A stretch of DNA of 64,000 nucleotides from JAFGOM01 sp964605795 (GTDB lineage Archaea; Halobacteriota; Methanomicrobia; Methanomicrobiales; Methanospirillaceae), in assembly GCA_964605795.1 (NCBI GenBank), contig CAZSDZ010000005.1, positions 26,477-90,476 on the forward strand. Reading direction: 5' to 3'. The position numbers and the translations under genes were made by a program. The notes beneath the pieces are model-generated. The model was given only the letters and a program-made list of their open reading frames with translations. It searched no databases and had not been told where the DNA came from. Shown here piece after piece: positions 1 through 7,789 of this stretch (the stretch's first letter is position 1; each line of letters begins with the position of its first letter).

Positions 1-2562
1 TCTGTTGAAGAACGCTGGCAGCAGACCTGGAAAGATGAAGAGCATTTTTTTGATCCGTCGTCAGATCGCCCGCAGTTTGTTATTGACACTCCGCCTCCGT
101 ATCCTACCGGACAGTTCCATATCGGCAATGCCTTTAACTGGTGTTACATTGATTTTATCGCCCGGTACAAGCGGATGTCCGGGTATAACGTTATGTTCCC
201 GCAGGGATGGGATTGCCATGGCCTTCCCACCGAGGTCAAGGTCGAGGAGATACACAACATAACCAAGAACGATCTCCCGAGAACAGAATTCCGCGAGTTG
301 TGCCGCTCGCTTACCCGGGACAATATCGAGAAGATGCGCAGGACCATGCGGCGGATGGCTTTCTCAATCGACTGGTCGCATGAGTATATCACGATGCTGC
401 CTGAGTATTACAGCCTGACTCAGCGGTCTTTTCTTCGGATGTATCACGCAGGTCAGATCTACCAGAGTGATCACCCGGTAAACTTCTGTCCCCGTTGTGA
501 AACGGCAATCGCGTTTGCAGAGGTCAGTTACGAGGACAGGAAGACAAACCTGAACTATTTTATCTTTGACGGTATCGAGATAGCAACAACGAGGCCCGAA
601 CTGCTGGCAGCCTGTGTGGCAGTAGCGGTCCACCCGGATGACAACCGGTATACGAGCCGGATCGGAACCAGCCTTACGGTACCGATATTTCATCACGATG
701 TTTTGGTTATTGCCGATGAGGCTGTCGATCCGTCATTTGGTTCAGGAGCGGTTATGATCTGTACATTCGGGGACAAACAGGACGTCTTATGGTGGAAAAC
801 ACATAATCTCCCCCTCAGAAAGGCTATTGATAAAACCGGTCATATGACCGATATTGCAGGGGCTTTTTCAGGATTGTCATCAAAAGAGTGTCAGAAAGCA
901 ATCCTTGCCGAGATGGAGAAAGAGGGGATACTGGTCAGACAGGAACCCCTGGATCAGCGGGTCGGAACGTGCTGGCGGTGCAAAACACCCATTGAGATCC
1001 TCTCAGAGCACCAGTGGTTTGTAAAGATCCCGCAGGCTCAGGTACTGCAGGCTGCAAAGGATGTTACCTGGTACCCTCCGCATATGTTTTTAAGAATGGA
1101 GAACTGGATCGAACAGATGGAGTGGGACTGGTGCATCTCACGTCAGCGTCTCTTTGCAACGCCGATCCCGGTCTGGTTCTGTAGCTCCTGTGGATCGGTT
1201 ATCCTCCCGGATGAGAGAGAGATCCCAATTGACCCGACCATTGACAGTCCCGGGCGGCCCTGCCCTGCATGTGGTGGAACAGAAGTTATTGGTGAGACCG
1301 ATGTCCTTGATACCTGGATGGACTCTTCAATATCGGTCATGCACGTCACCGGGTGGGACGGATCAGGAGAGATACCTCCTCTTTATCCTGCACAGATTCG
1401 TCCCCAGGGTCACGACATCATCAGAACCTGGGCCTTTTACTCTATTCTCAGGGGGGTCTCTCTTACGGGATCCAAACCCTGGGAGAATATCCTCATAAAC
1501 GGGATGGTGCTTGGGGAAGACGGGTTTAAGATGAGTAAAAGTCGCGGCAATATAACAGTCCCTGAAGAGATCCTCTGCCAGTACGGAGCTGATGCACTGC
1601 GACAATGGGCTGGTCTTGGTGCTGCAACCGGCTCTGATATCCAGTTCTCCTGGAATGATGTCATTGCTGCATCACGGTTCCAGACAAAATTATGGAATGT
1701 TGCACGATTTGCCCATCTCCAACTACAAAGGCATCCCTATGATGAAGCTGCCCCGGTTACTGCCCTCATTGACCGCTGGATCCTCTCCCGTCTCTCTGCC
1801 CTCATAACAGAAGTAACCAATGCAATGGAAGGATACCAGTTTGACCAGGCACTGAAGAGTATCCGTGAATTTACCTGGGACTTACTTGCTGATAATTACA
1901 TTGAACTGGCAAAAGGCCGCCTGTACAGTGACGGTCAGAAGAGCAGGGACAGTGCCTGCGTAACCTTAAAAATTCTTCTTGATGCTCTCTGCAGGATGCT
2001 GGCTCCATTTATTCCATATTTTGCAGAGGAAGTGTATTCATACTTTGATAAAGGCTCAGTTCATCTTCAACCATGGGTCGTGCCATACCCTGCGGACCCG
2101 TCAGGAGATGAGATGGGATCACTCGTCGTATCGGTGGTATCAGAGGTCCGACGGTACAAACATGACCAGGGGCTTGCCTTGAATGCACCCCTTGGGCAGG
2201 TTACCGTCTATACCAGATACCCGGTTGATGATGGGGATGACGCATCAAAAGCTTTAAATGCCCAGGTCATATATACCACATCAGATCCGGATTTAAAACA
2301 GGTGACAACAGGGTTCTCATTCCAGATGGGTATCATCGGTCCGAAATTGAGAAACAAAGCTTCAAAGTTTATCGCCGCCATCGAATCACTTCCCTTGGAA
2401 GAAAAGGCCAGTCTGCCTGACACAATACTCATTGACGGGGAGGAGGTGCCAGTTCCCCAGGATGCATGCATCCCTGTTGTCAGGTATATGGTTGCCGGAG
2501 AAGCGGTGGATGTACTCAACGTAGGCGACTGTCTTGTTACGATTGCACAAAGTGCCTCATAG
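1..2562 (+). CDS. valS: Valyl-tRNA synthetase, 5'-truncated by the window edge
   Basis: Charges tRNA-Val with valine in the cytosol. The frame is open from base 1, so the true start lies upstream, probably only a few tens of codons away because the class I signature PYPTGQFHIGN begins near base 100. Seen: the HIGH-type motif (HIGN, about 118-129), a zinc-ribbon-like CWRCKTP and a second CSSCG...CPACG pair, the editing-domain region about 530-1000, the KMSKS loop at 1528-1542 and a C-terminal anticodon-binding helical region. About 854 codons are visible, consistent with archaeal ValRS. The stop TAG is at 2560-2562 and the gene converges on tmk. Confidence in identity is high; only the N-terminus is missing. 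Confidence 0.97.
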   Translation, partial: SVEERWQQTWKDEEHFFDPSSDRPQFVIDTPPPYPTGQFHIGNAFNWCYIDFIARYKRMSGYNVMFPQGWDCHGLPTEVKVEEIHNITKNDLPRTEFRELCRSLTRDNIEKMRRTMRRMAFSIDWSHEYITMLPEYYSLTQRSFLRMYHAGQIYQSDHPVNFCPRCETAIAFAEVSYEDRKTNLNYFIFDGIEIATTRPELLAACVAVAVHPDDNRYTSRIGTSLTVPIFHHDVLVIADEAVDPSFGSGAVMICTFGDKQDVLWWKTHNLPLRKAIDKTGHMTDIAGAFSGLSSKECQKAILAEMEKEGILVRQEPLDQRVGTCWRCKTPIEILSEHQWFVKIPQAQVLQAAKDVTWYPPHMFLRMENWIEQMEWDWCISRQRLFATPIPVWFCSSCGSVILPDEREIPIDPTIDSPGRPCPACGGTEVIGETDVLDTWMDSSISVMHVTGWDGSGEIPPLYPAQIRPQGHDIIRTWAFYSILRGVSLTGSKPWENILINGMVLGEDGFKMSKSRGNITVPEEILCQYGADALRQWAGLGAATGSDIQFSWNDVIAASRFQTKLWNVARFAHLQLQRHPYDEAAPVTALIDRWILSRLSALITEVTNAMEGYQFDQALKSIREFTWDLLADNYIELAKGRLYSDGQKSRDSACVTLKILLDALCRMLAPFIPYFAEEVYSYFDKGSVHLQPWVVPYPADPSGDEMGSLVVSVVSEVRRYKHDQGLALNAPLGQVTVYTRYPVDDGDDASKALNAQVIYTTSDPDLKQVTTGFSFQMGIIGPKLRNKASKFIAAIESLPLEEKASLPDTILIDGEEVPVPQDACIPVVRYMVAGEAVDVLNVGDCLVTIAQSAS

Positions 2563-2708
2563 GAGAGGTTGAGAGGAGGGCTTTGGTAATTTGCATCAGA
2601 TGAATACATCCCCTCCTTACATATCATAGCGTTATTTACTATCAGTACCTTTTTTGGTGAGTGATACGTGATAGTTACCAGAAAAATGAGTGTTTTAGGT
2701 ATAAACTC
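2563..2708. other. Convergent intergenic gap
   Basis: 146 bases between the ends of valS and tmk. It holds a T-rich stretch near 2649-2655 that could serve as an archaeal-type terminator, and no gene that I can support. Confidence 0.4.
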
Positions 2709-3383
2709 CTATTTACTTTGGGTTTTCGAATTTGATAGCACGGTATCGGATCCGATTGCAGACCTTTTATTCTGTTCAGTCTGACCCTGGTAAAACCGCT
2801 CCCTGATACTTTCTGCAACAAAGGATGCCAGTTCATCAGGTTCTTTCGTGGCATCAATGAGAATAAACCGTTCCTTATCCTGTTCAACCCGACACAGGTA
2901 CTGTTCCAGAACCGCTGTCAGAAACCCACACTCTTCGTACTGATCACGGCCGGGTCGGTCTGATATCCTCTCCAGTGCATTTTGTGGAGAGATGATAAGA
3001 AGGAACGTCAGATCAGGGAGAATAGTCCACCCTTCATGAACTGCAGCAAGCCAGGAGGACGGATCCGGTACGACCGGTTTGAGTTGTACTCCCTGGTAAG
3101 CAAACCGTGAATCAATATACCGGTCAGTGATGATTAACCGGTTATTAGCCAAAGCAGGCCTGATAACCGTTGCAAGATGGGCTGCATGATCCGCGACAAA
3201 AAGAAGTGCCTGCGTCAGGGGATCCTCATGAAGAGCGATTGCTCTCCGCACCGGGTCACCCACCCATGTGGCACCTGGTTCACAGGTCATAACCGGAGAG
3301 AGATCTGATAATGCGGTACGAAGGGCACTATGCAGGCTGCTCTTTCCTGAACCATCGATTCCTTCCAGAGATACTAGGACCAT
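2709..3383 (-). CDS. tmk: Thymidylate kinase
   Basis: Phosphorylates dTMP to dTDP for DNA synthesis. The 224-residue protein opens with the P-loop GIDGSGKS (residues 8-15), has the DRY-type substrate motif (TDRYIDSRFAYQG, near residue 90) and the usual family length. The C-terminus after about residue 205 is a polar tail rich in K, S and Q without obvious family conservation. The ATG at 3381-3383 overlaps the end of the upstream HisA-like gene by 10 bases, so the two are probably co-transcribed from the promoter near 4066. A dTMP kinase in an operon with a HisA-like isomerase has no obvious pathway logic and may simply reflect compact packing. Confidence 0.93.
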   Translation of the reverse strand: MVLVSLEGIDGSGKSSLHSALRTALSDLSPVMTCEPGATWVGDPVRRAIALHEDPLTQALLFVADHAAHLATVIRPALANNRLIITDRYIDSRFAYQGVQLKPVVPDPSSWLAAVHEGWTILPDLTFLLIISPQNALERISDRPGRDQYEECGFLTAVLEQYLCRVEQDKERFILIDATKEPDELASFVAESIRERFYQGQTEQNKRSAIGSDTVLSNSKTQSK

Positions 3384-4045
3384 CTGCCACTCCGTATCGC
3401 ATCAAGAGGGATTGCACCGGTATGAACGGCAGTTGCAACAATAGCACCGTCATACCCGCAGGAGACCAGCGTATCGAGATCCTGTTCATCCCTGACACCA
3501 CCCCCATGAAAGAGAGTACCGTTATAGGCTTCCCGGTATTTCATCGCGTTCTTTCTAGTAATGCCTGTTTTTGTTCCCACGGAAGTAATATCAAGAATGA
3601 TACAACCGGGAATAGAGTTCTTTTCTGCACTCAATAACAGGGTAACAGGATCTTCACCTCGTGGAATGGCCATTCCGTCCCTGATATCGATACTCAGGAA
3701 ACCGGATTGGAATGCTGATAACGAAAAACCTGCAGTTTCTGTTCCGAATACCGGGATAATGGTTGGATCATCCAGAATATCTGCAGGCCCCCGTGAACCG
3801 CGGTCACAATACAGTCGTGTAACGAGCCCTGCACAGGAACGTATCACCTCATCATGATTCCCGGTCCCCTCTATCCGGTCGAGATCGGCGATATAGAGAT
3901 GTTTTGATCCAATCTCCCTGACGTATTCAACCGGCATGCAGGTCGATGCGGTACCCCAGTCAAGGGGGGAATAATCGGATCGGTTCCCGCTCTTCCCGTG
4001 AACCACCTGGTTGTTCCGTAAATCCATTGCCAAGATAAGTTCCAT
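3374..4045 (-). CDS. HisA/HisF-like (beta/alpha)8 barrel protein
   Basis: A 223-residue relative of the histidine-biosynthesis isomerase HisA. Seen: N-terminal ILAMDLRNNQVVHGKSGNR, the central HLYIADLDRIEG strand and C-terminal phosphate-binding segments FHGGGVR and the SCGYDGAIVATAVHTG loop, the repeated half-barrel layout of the HisA/HisF family. From general knowledge, a HisA/HisF-like branch distinct from true HisA is kept in methanogens and tetrahydromethanopterin-using methylotrophs. It is divergent from mfnB across 44 bases with one shared TATA-like element, which fits a role linked to C1-cofactor (methanofuran or methanopterin) metabolism rather than histidine; that is inference. True HisA cannot be excluded without a phylogeny. 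Confidence 0.75.
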   Translation of the reverse strand: MELILAMDLRNNQVVHGKSGNRSDYSPLDWGTASTCMPVEYVREIGSKHLYIADLDRIEGTGNHDEVIRSCAGLVTRLYCDRGSRGPADILDDPTIIPVFGTETAGFSLSAFQSGFLSIDIRDGMAIPRGEDPVTLLLSAEKNSIPGCIILDITSVGTKTGITRKNAMKYREAYNGTLFHGGGVRDEQDLDTLVSCGYDGAIVATAVHTGAIPLDAIRSGRWS

Positions 4046-4061
4046 GATCTAAACGCAATCA

Positions 4062-4070
4062 CTATTTAGA
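4062..4070. promoter_or_regulatory. Shared bidirectional TATA-like element
   Basis: CTATTTAGA on the plus strand reads TCTAAATAG on the minus strand, so it resembles an archaeal TATA box in both directions. Its centre (about 4066) lies 24 bases from the mfnB ATG at 4090 and about 21 bases from the HisA-like ATG at 4045, the TATA-to-start distance expected of leaderless or nearly leaderless archaeal transcripts. Neither gene has a clear Shine-Dalgarno sequence, which agrees. Confidence 0.55.
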
Positions 4071-4089
4071 TACCGGTTGCATAAAATGT

Positions 4090-4776
4090 ATGCAGTTATT
4101 AGTCAGCCCGGCCAGCCTGGAAGAAGCAAAAGCATCTCTCGCTGCTGATATTGTTGACGTTAAAAGACCCGCAGAAGGATCCCTGGGGGCGAATTTTCCC
4201 TGGATAATCCGTGCTATTAAAGAACTGGTGCAAAAACCAGTCAGTGCTGCCATCGGTGATTATGCATATCTTCCTGGTGGAGCTGCCCTTGCTGCGCTGG
4301 GTGCAGCGACTGCCGGTGCCGATTATGTCAAGATAGGTCTTATGTTCGACGGCCAGGATAAGGCACGTGACGTTATTGAGGCTGTAGTCAGGGCAGTAAA
4401 AGAGAACTATCCTGAAAAAATGGTTGTTATCGCTGCATATTCTGATTTTAAACGGTTGGGTACGATATCTCCCATGGAGATGGCACCCCTTGCAGCTGCA
4501 GCAGGTGCTGATTATGCCATGATTGATACCGGAATAAAAGATGGAAAAAGCACGTTCGCTTTCATGGATGAGACTTCACTGAGCGCATTTTGTGAACTGA
4601 ATAAAAAGAACAGAATACGATCAGCCCTGGCCGGTTCACTCCAGTTTGAAGATCTCACGGTTCTAAAAAGGATAAATCCTGATCTTATCGGGGTCAGAGG
4701 GATGGTATGCGGGGGTGACCGGACCGCGATGGTCAGATCTGATCTTGTGGCAAAAGCGATCGCAATGGTGCATTAA
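4090..4776 (+). CDS. mfnB: (5-formylfuran-3-yl)methyl phosphate synthase (methanofuran biosynthesis)
   Basis: MfnB makes the furan precursor of methanofuran, the first C1 carrier of methanogenesis, by condensing two glyceraldehyde-3-phosphates (family first described from MJ1099). The 228-residue protein shows the family signature DIVDVKRPAEGSLGANFPW with Lys25 as the expected Schiff-base lysine, the GDYAYLPGGAALAALGAA segment, the DTGIKDGKSTFAFM segment (about 146-159) carrying a second conserved lysine, and C-terminal GVRGMVCGG. Superficially it looks like a PyrF/KGPDC-type barrel but the motifs are MfnB's. The ATG at 4090 has no clear ribosome-binding site and suits a leaderless start; guaB begins one base after its stop codon, so the two are co-transcribed. 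Confidence 0.92.
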   Translation: MQLLVSPASLEEAKASLAADIVDVKRPAEGSLGANFPWIIRAIKELVQKPVSAAIGDYAYLPGGAALAALGAATAGADYVKIGLMFDGQDKARDVIEAVVRAVKENYPEKMVVIAAYSDFKRLGTISPMEMAPLAAAAGADYAMIDTGIKDGKSTFAFMDETSLSAFCELNKKNRIRSALAGSLQFEDLTVLKRINPDLIGVRGMVCGGDRTAMVRSDLVAKAIAMVH

Positions 4777-4777
4777 C

Positions 4778-6238
4778 ATGTACTCCACAAAACTGGATGT
4801 TTCGCTTTCCCTGACATTTGACGATGTTCTGCTCGAACCAGCTGCGTCTGAGGTAGAGCCGGATCAGGCAGATGTATCCACCAGATTCTCACGCAACATT
4901 CCCCTTGCTCTCCCGATCGTCAGTGCAGCGATGGACACCGTAAGCACATCGGTCATGGCCATCGCTCTTGCCCGTGCCGGAGGTATCAGTGTAATACACC
5001 GGAACATGCCGGTTGAGGATGAGGTACATGAGGTCGTGCTGGTCAAACGTGAGGCTGAACTGATTGAACGTGACGTCCTTTCTGTCACGTCAGATGAGAC
5101 CGTTGCCAGTGTAGAGAGACTCATGAATGCGCACGGAATTGGAGGTGTACCGGTAATCGACAACGGGAAGGTTGTTGGTATCGTGAGCAGACGGGATCTG
5201 CGGGCTATCGTTTCACGCAGGGGGGACGATGCGATCTCTCTGGTGATGACAAAACAGCCCATCACTGCTGATGAGGAGATATCCATGGAAGAGGCTTTTG
5301 ATATCATGTACTCAAACAAGGTTGAGCGACTTCCGGTACTGGCAAAGGATGGCAGTCTTCTGGGAATCATCTCGATGCAGGATCTTCTTTTGAAACGACA
5401 GTATCCCTTTGCTTCCCGGGATGAAAAAGGAGATCTGCGGGTAGCAGCGGCGGTCGGACCATTTGATCATGAACGTGCCTGCAGACTCGATGAAGCAGGG
5501 GTTGATGCCGTTGTTGTTGATTGTGCTCATGGTCATAATATGAATGTTGTCAGGGCGGTCCATGATATCAGGGGAAGCATTGCATGTGACCTGGTTGCAG
5601 GAAACATCGCTACCGGACCCGCAGCAGAAGCCTTTTTGGATGTTGTTGACGGAATCAAGGTTGGAATCGGGCCTGGTTCCATATGCACCACCCGGGTTGT
5701 TGCCGGCGTTGGTGTTCCTCAGATAACTGCCATAGCACAGGTATCTGATATCACCGATCCTGCCGGAATTCCGCTGATTGCAGACGGTGGCATCAGGTAC
5801 AGTGGTGATATCGCTAAAGCAATCGCAGCAGGTGCTGATACCGTAATGATGGGGCAGCTCTTTGCCGGGACCGATGAAGCACCAGGCCAGCTCGTGACAA
5901 TCAGGGGCAGAAAGTACAAACAGTACCGGGGTATGGGTTCACTTGGGGCTATGAGTAGCGGTGTCTCTTCAGACAGGTATTTCCAGAAAAAAGAACTGGG
6001 AAAAACTAAATTTGTTCCAGAAGGGGTTGAAGGAGTCACACCCTATGTAGGTCTGGTATCTGAGGTTATTTACCAACTTATCGGCGGACTGAAATCTGCC
6101 ATGGGATATACCGGATCACGCACCATCAAAGATATGCATGAGAAGACACGATTTGTGCGAATCAGTCCTGCAGGGTACCAGGAGAGTCATCCTCATGATA
6201 TCACCATTACCGATGAGGCTCCGAATTACAGGAGATAA
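4778..6238 (+). CDS. guaB: Inosine-5'-monophosphate dehydrogenase
   Basis: Converts IMP to XMP with NAD+, the committed step to GMP. 486 residues, normal for the family. Seen: N-terminal TFDDVLLEPAASEV, a pair of CBS domains inserted in the barrel (about residues 97-205), the GHNMNVVRAV and VAGNIATGPAA strands, the catalytic loop GIGPGSICTTRVVAGVG with Cys303, the flap region YRGMGSLGAM and the C-terminal ETLVGLKSAMGYTGS-type region (here LIGGLKSAMGYTGS). I start at ATG 4778, not at an in-frame ATG 63 bases upstream inside mfnB, because MYSTKLDVSLSLTFDD matches the family N-terminus and the upstream codons lie inside the mfnB coding region. Confidence 0.96.
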   Translation: MYSTKLDVSLSLTFDDVLLEPAASEVEPDQADVSTRFSRNIPLALPIVSAAMDTVSTSVMAIALARAGGISVIHRNMPVEDEVHEVVLVKREAELIERDVLSVTSDETVASVERLMNAHGIGGVPVIDNGKVVGIVSRRDLRAIVSRRGDDAISLVMTKQPITADEEISMEEAFDIMYSNKVERLPVLAKDGSLLGIISMQDLLLKRQYPFASRDEKGDLRVAAAVGPFDHERACRLDEAGVDAVVVDCAHGHNMNVVRAVHDIRGSIACDLVAGNIATGPAAEAFLDVVDGIKVGIGPGSICTTRVVAGVGVPQITAIAQVSDITDPAGIPLIADGGIRYSGDIAKAIAAGADTVMMGQLFAGTDEAPGQLVTIRGRKYKQYRGMGSLGAMSSGVSSDRYFQKKELGKTKFVPEGVEGVTPYVGLVSEVIYQLIGGLKSAMGYTGSRTIKDMHEKTRFVRISPAGYQESHPHDITITDEAPNYRR

Positions 6239-6240
6239 AT

Positions 6241-6250
6241 TTTATATATA
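6241..6250 (+). promoter_or_regulatory. TATA box for a leaderless ArsR-like gene
   Basis: TTTATATATA is close to the archaeal TATA consensus. Its centre is about 26 bases upstream of the GTG start at 6272, so transcription should begin at or next to the start codon. An ATG at 6263 is followed directly by TAG and cannot be the start. Confidence 0.65.
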
Positions 6251-6271
6251 ATATTTACTAACATGTAGTAA

Positions 6272-6895
6272 GTGTACCTGGACCACTCGGATAATGCCCA
6301 TTTACTGGATATACTTGGAAATAAGAACAGAAGGCGTATCATTGACCTTCTCAGGGTTAAACCCTGCTATGTCACCGAGATATCACAACGTCTGATCGTC
6401 AGTCCCAAAGCGGTGATTGACCATCTCCAGATGCTTGAACAGGCAGACATCCTCAAGTTCAGACTTGATAAACACAGAAGAAAGTATTACTATCTCTCGA
6501 ACGATATCAGTATCACCGTTGATCTCAAGAGACGAGAGCAGGCGATTGTCCCCATACATCAGGTAGAAAACCTGATTTTACATGATAATCTCATACGCCT
6601 GCAAAATCTCGTCTCTATGCGAGATGAACTGGAACGGCGGATAGAATATCTTGATACGGAGATTGATAACCAGATAGGTCAGATTGCCAGGGCGGGGTCA
6701 GAGATGGGAGAAGGGGATCTCATGATGATGATTGCCATCTCACTCGTCTTCAGCCCCCAGGACGAGCACACCCTTGTCAGCACAACAGGGGCATATCATG
6801 ATGATGTCAGACATGCACTTCATGCGCTCATGGAACAGGGTATCGTTCAAAAAAAAGGAACAATGTATCAAATACGAGGACCATATGCAAAATAA
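6272..6895 (+). CDS. ArsR-like winged-helix transcriptional regulator
   Basis: A 207-residue DNA-binding protein of an archaeal ArsR-type family. The winged helix-turn-helix occupies about residues 8-75 (LLDILGNKNRRRIIDLLRVKPCYVTEISQRLIVSPKAVIDHLQMLEQADIL), followed by a basic wing (KHRRKYYYLS), a long helical dimerisation segment (about 100-135) and a second helical region that may be a degenerate second wing domain (VRHALHALMEQGIVQKKGTMYQIRGP). No metal-binding cysteine pair is visible, so metal sensing is unlikely. The GTG start at 6272 is set by the TATA box 26 bases upstream and the stop codon that blocks the nearest ATG. It overlaps the small-heat-shock-like gene by 11 bases, suggesting that it controls its own operon. 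Confidence 0.8.
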   Translation: MYLDHSDNAHLLDILGNKNRRRIIDLLRVKPCYVTEISQRLIVSPKAVIDHLQMLEQADILKFRLDKHRRKYYYLSNDISITVDLKRREQAIVPIHQVENLILHDNLIRLQNLVSMRDELERRIEYLDTEIDNQIGQIARAGSEMGEGDLMMMIAISLVFSPQDEHTLVSTTGAYHDDVRHALHALMEQGIVQKKGTMYQIRGPYAK

Positions 6896-7370
6896 TCCCT
6901 TTGATGACCTGCTTAAGAATCTTGCACAAATACTTGAACAGATATCGCAATACGAAAAACAATCACTGAAAGGTTCAGATGGGGAGGATATCTCGAGAGT
7001 TATCGGTTGTGCTTTCATTACCCGCATGGAAAAACCTGATGTCCATCATAGGACAGACGCAGAAGAGGGAACAGATGATCAGGATGATCATCTCCACCAG
7101 ATATATGCTGAGATAATCCCGGGTGATGATTATCTGTATATCACTGCAATCCTTCCCGCAGCCTGTCCTTCAAACCCGTGCGTTATGCTAACACCGGACC
7201 GGGTTATTATCTCTGCCGGTTTCGTTACGAGATCTATCCCATTACCATGGACTGCAGACCTGAAAGCCAGTTCATACGAGATAAAGAACGGTATTATCGA
7301 TATCACGATGGCGAGAGCAGATATCTGTTGTGAAACCCAGAAATCCCCGGTTGAAGAACCCAATTTATAA
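6885..7370 (+). CDS. Divergent small heat-shock / alpha-crystallin-like protein
   Basis: 161 residues with no close family that I can name outright. The second half follows the alpha-crystallin (Hsp20) pattern: a first strand DDYLYITAILPAA, a middle strand VMLTPDRVIISAG, then IPLPWTADLKASSYEIKNGIIDITMA, which parallels the Hsp20 ending of LP..V....A..KNGVL.I.... The first 70 residues are acidic and helical (LLKNLAQILEQISQYE; DHHRTDAEEGTDDQDDH-like). It starts inside the last codons of the ArsR-like gene (11-base overlap), so both are made from one transcript. Likely role, by inference: a chaperone-like protein under control of its neighbour. The Cys pair near the C-terminus (ICCET) is unexplained. 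Confidence 0.6.
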   Translation: MQNNPFDDLLKNLAQILEQISQYEKQSLKGSDGEDISRVIGCAFITRMEKPDVHHRTDAEEGTDDQDDHLHQIYAEIIPGDDYLYITAILPAACPSNPCVMLTPDRVIISAGFVTRSIPLPWTADLKASSYEIKNGIIDITMARADICCETQKSPVEEPNL

Positions 7371-7789
7371 CACCATTTTTTTAAGAGATATCTTCTCTGT
7401 CCCTGTCTTTTTTATGCGGGTAATGTGCGATCCATCTTCTCTGTTCTGCCCGTTCTTCTGACAGGTTTTTTCAGGATATCCACCAGAAGATCAAAACTGT
7501 ATCTGCCGTTCTGATATACGGTAAGGTAGAAACACGGAAATTTAAGAGTACCATTGCCTGATCTCACGTATCCTCCTACGGCACACCGTGGGATGAATCC
7601 CCTGATGCGCGTGATTTTCCCTTCACAATCTTTACTCCTTGATATCAGATTCTTTAGAGACGATAATTCCGGAATTGGAAGGAACGCAATTGAAACGGTA
7701 CGGACACGAGCATGTTACCGATGAATCCTGGTATCGGATTAGGCGATCTTCTCACGAAATATCATCTTTTAACAGACCAAGTACTGGGT
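7371..7789. other. Intergenic region with an unassigned minus-strand open frame
   Basis: About 420 bases before the flavoprotein. On the minus strand a frame ending TAA at 7412-7414 stays open up to roughly 7711 and reads like protein in its middle (GNGTLKFPCFYLTVYQNGR, SFDLLVDILKK), but the only usual start codon in it is a GTG at 7565-7567, which would give a 51-residue product. It could be a small gene with an unusual start, a decayed gene, or chance. No RNA gene was recognised. Confidence 0.25.

Noticed and set aside
4090..4776. Reading mfnB as PyrF (orotidine-5'-phosphate decarboxylase)
   Set aside because: The VDVKRPAEGSLGANFPW and GDYAYLPGGAA motifs belong to MfnB, and the PyrF DxKxxD signature is absent.
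4715..4777. Upstream extension of guaB
   Set aside because: It lies inside mfnB and has no similarity to IMP dehydrogenase N-termini.
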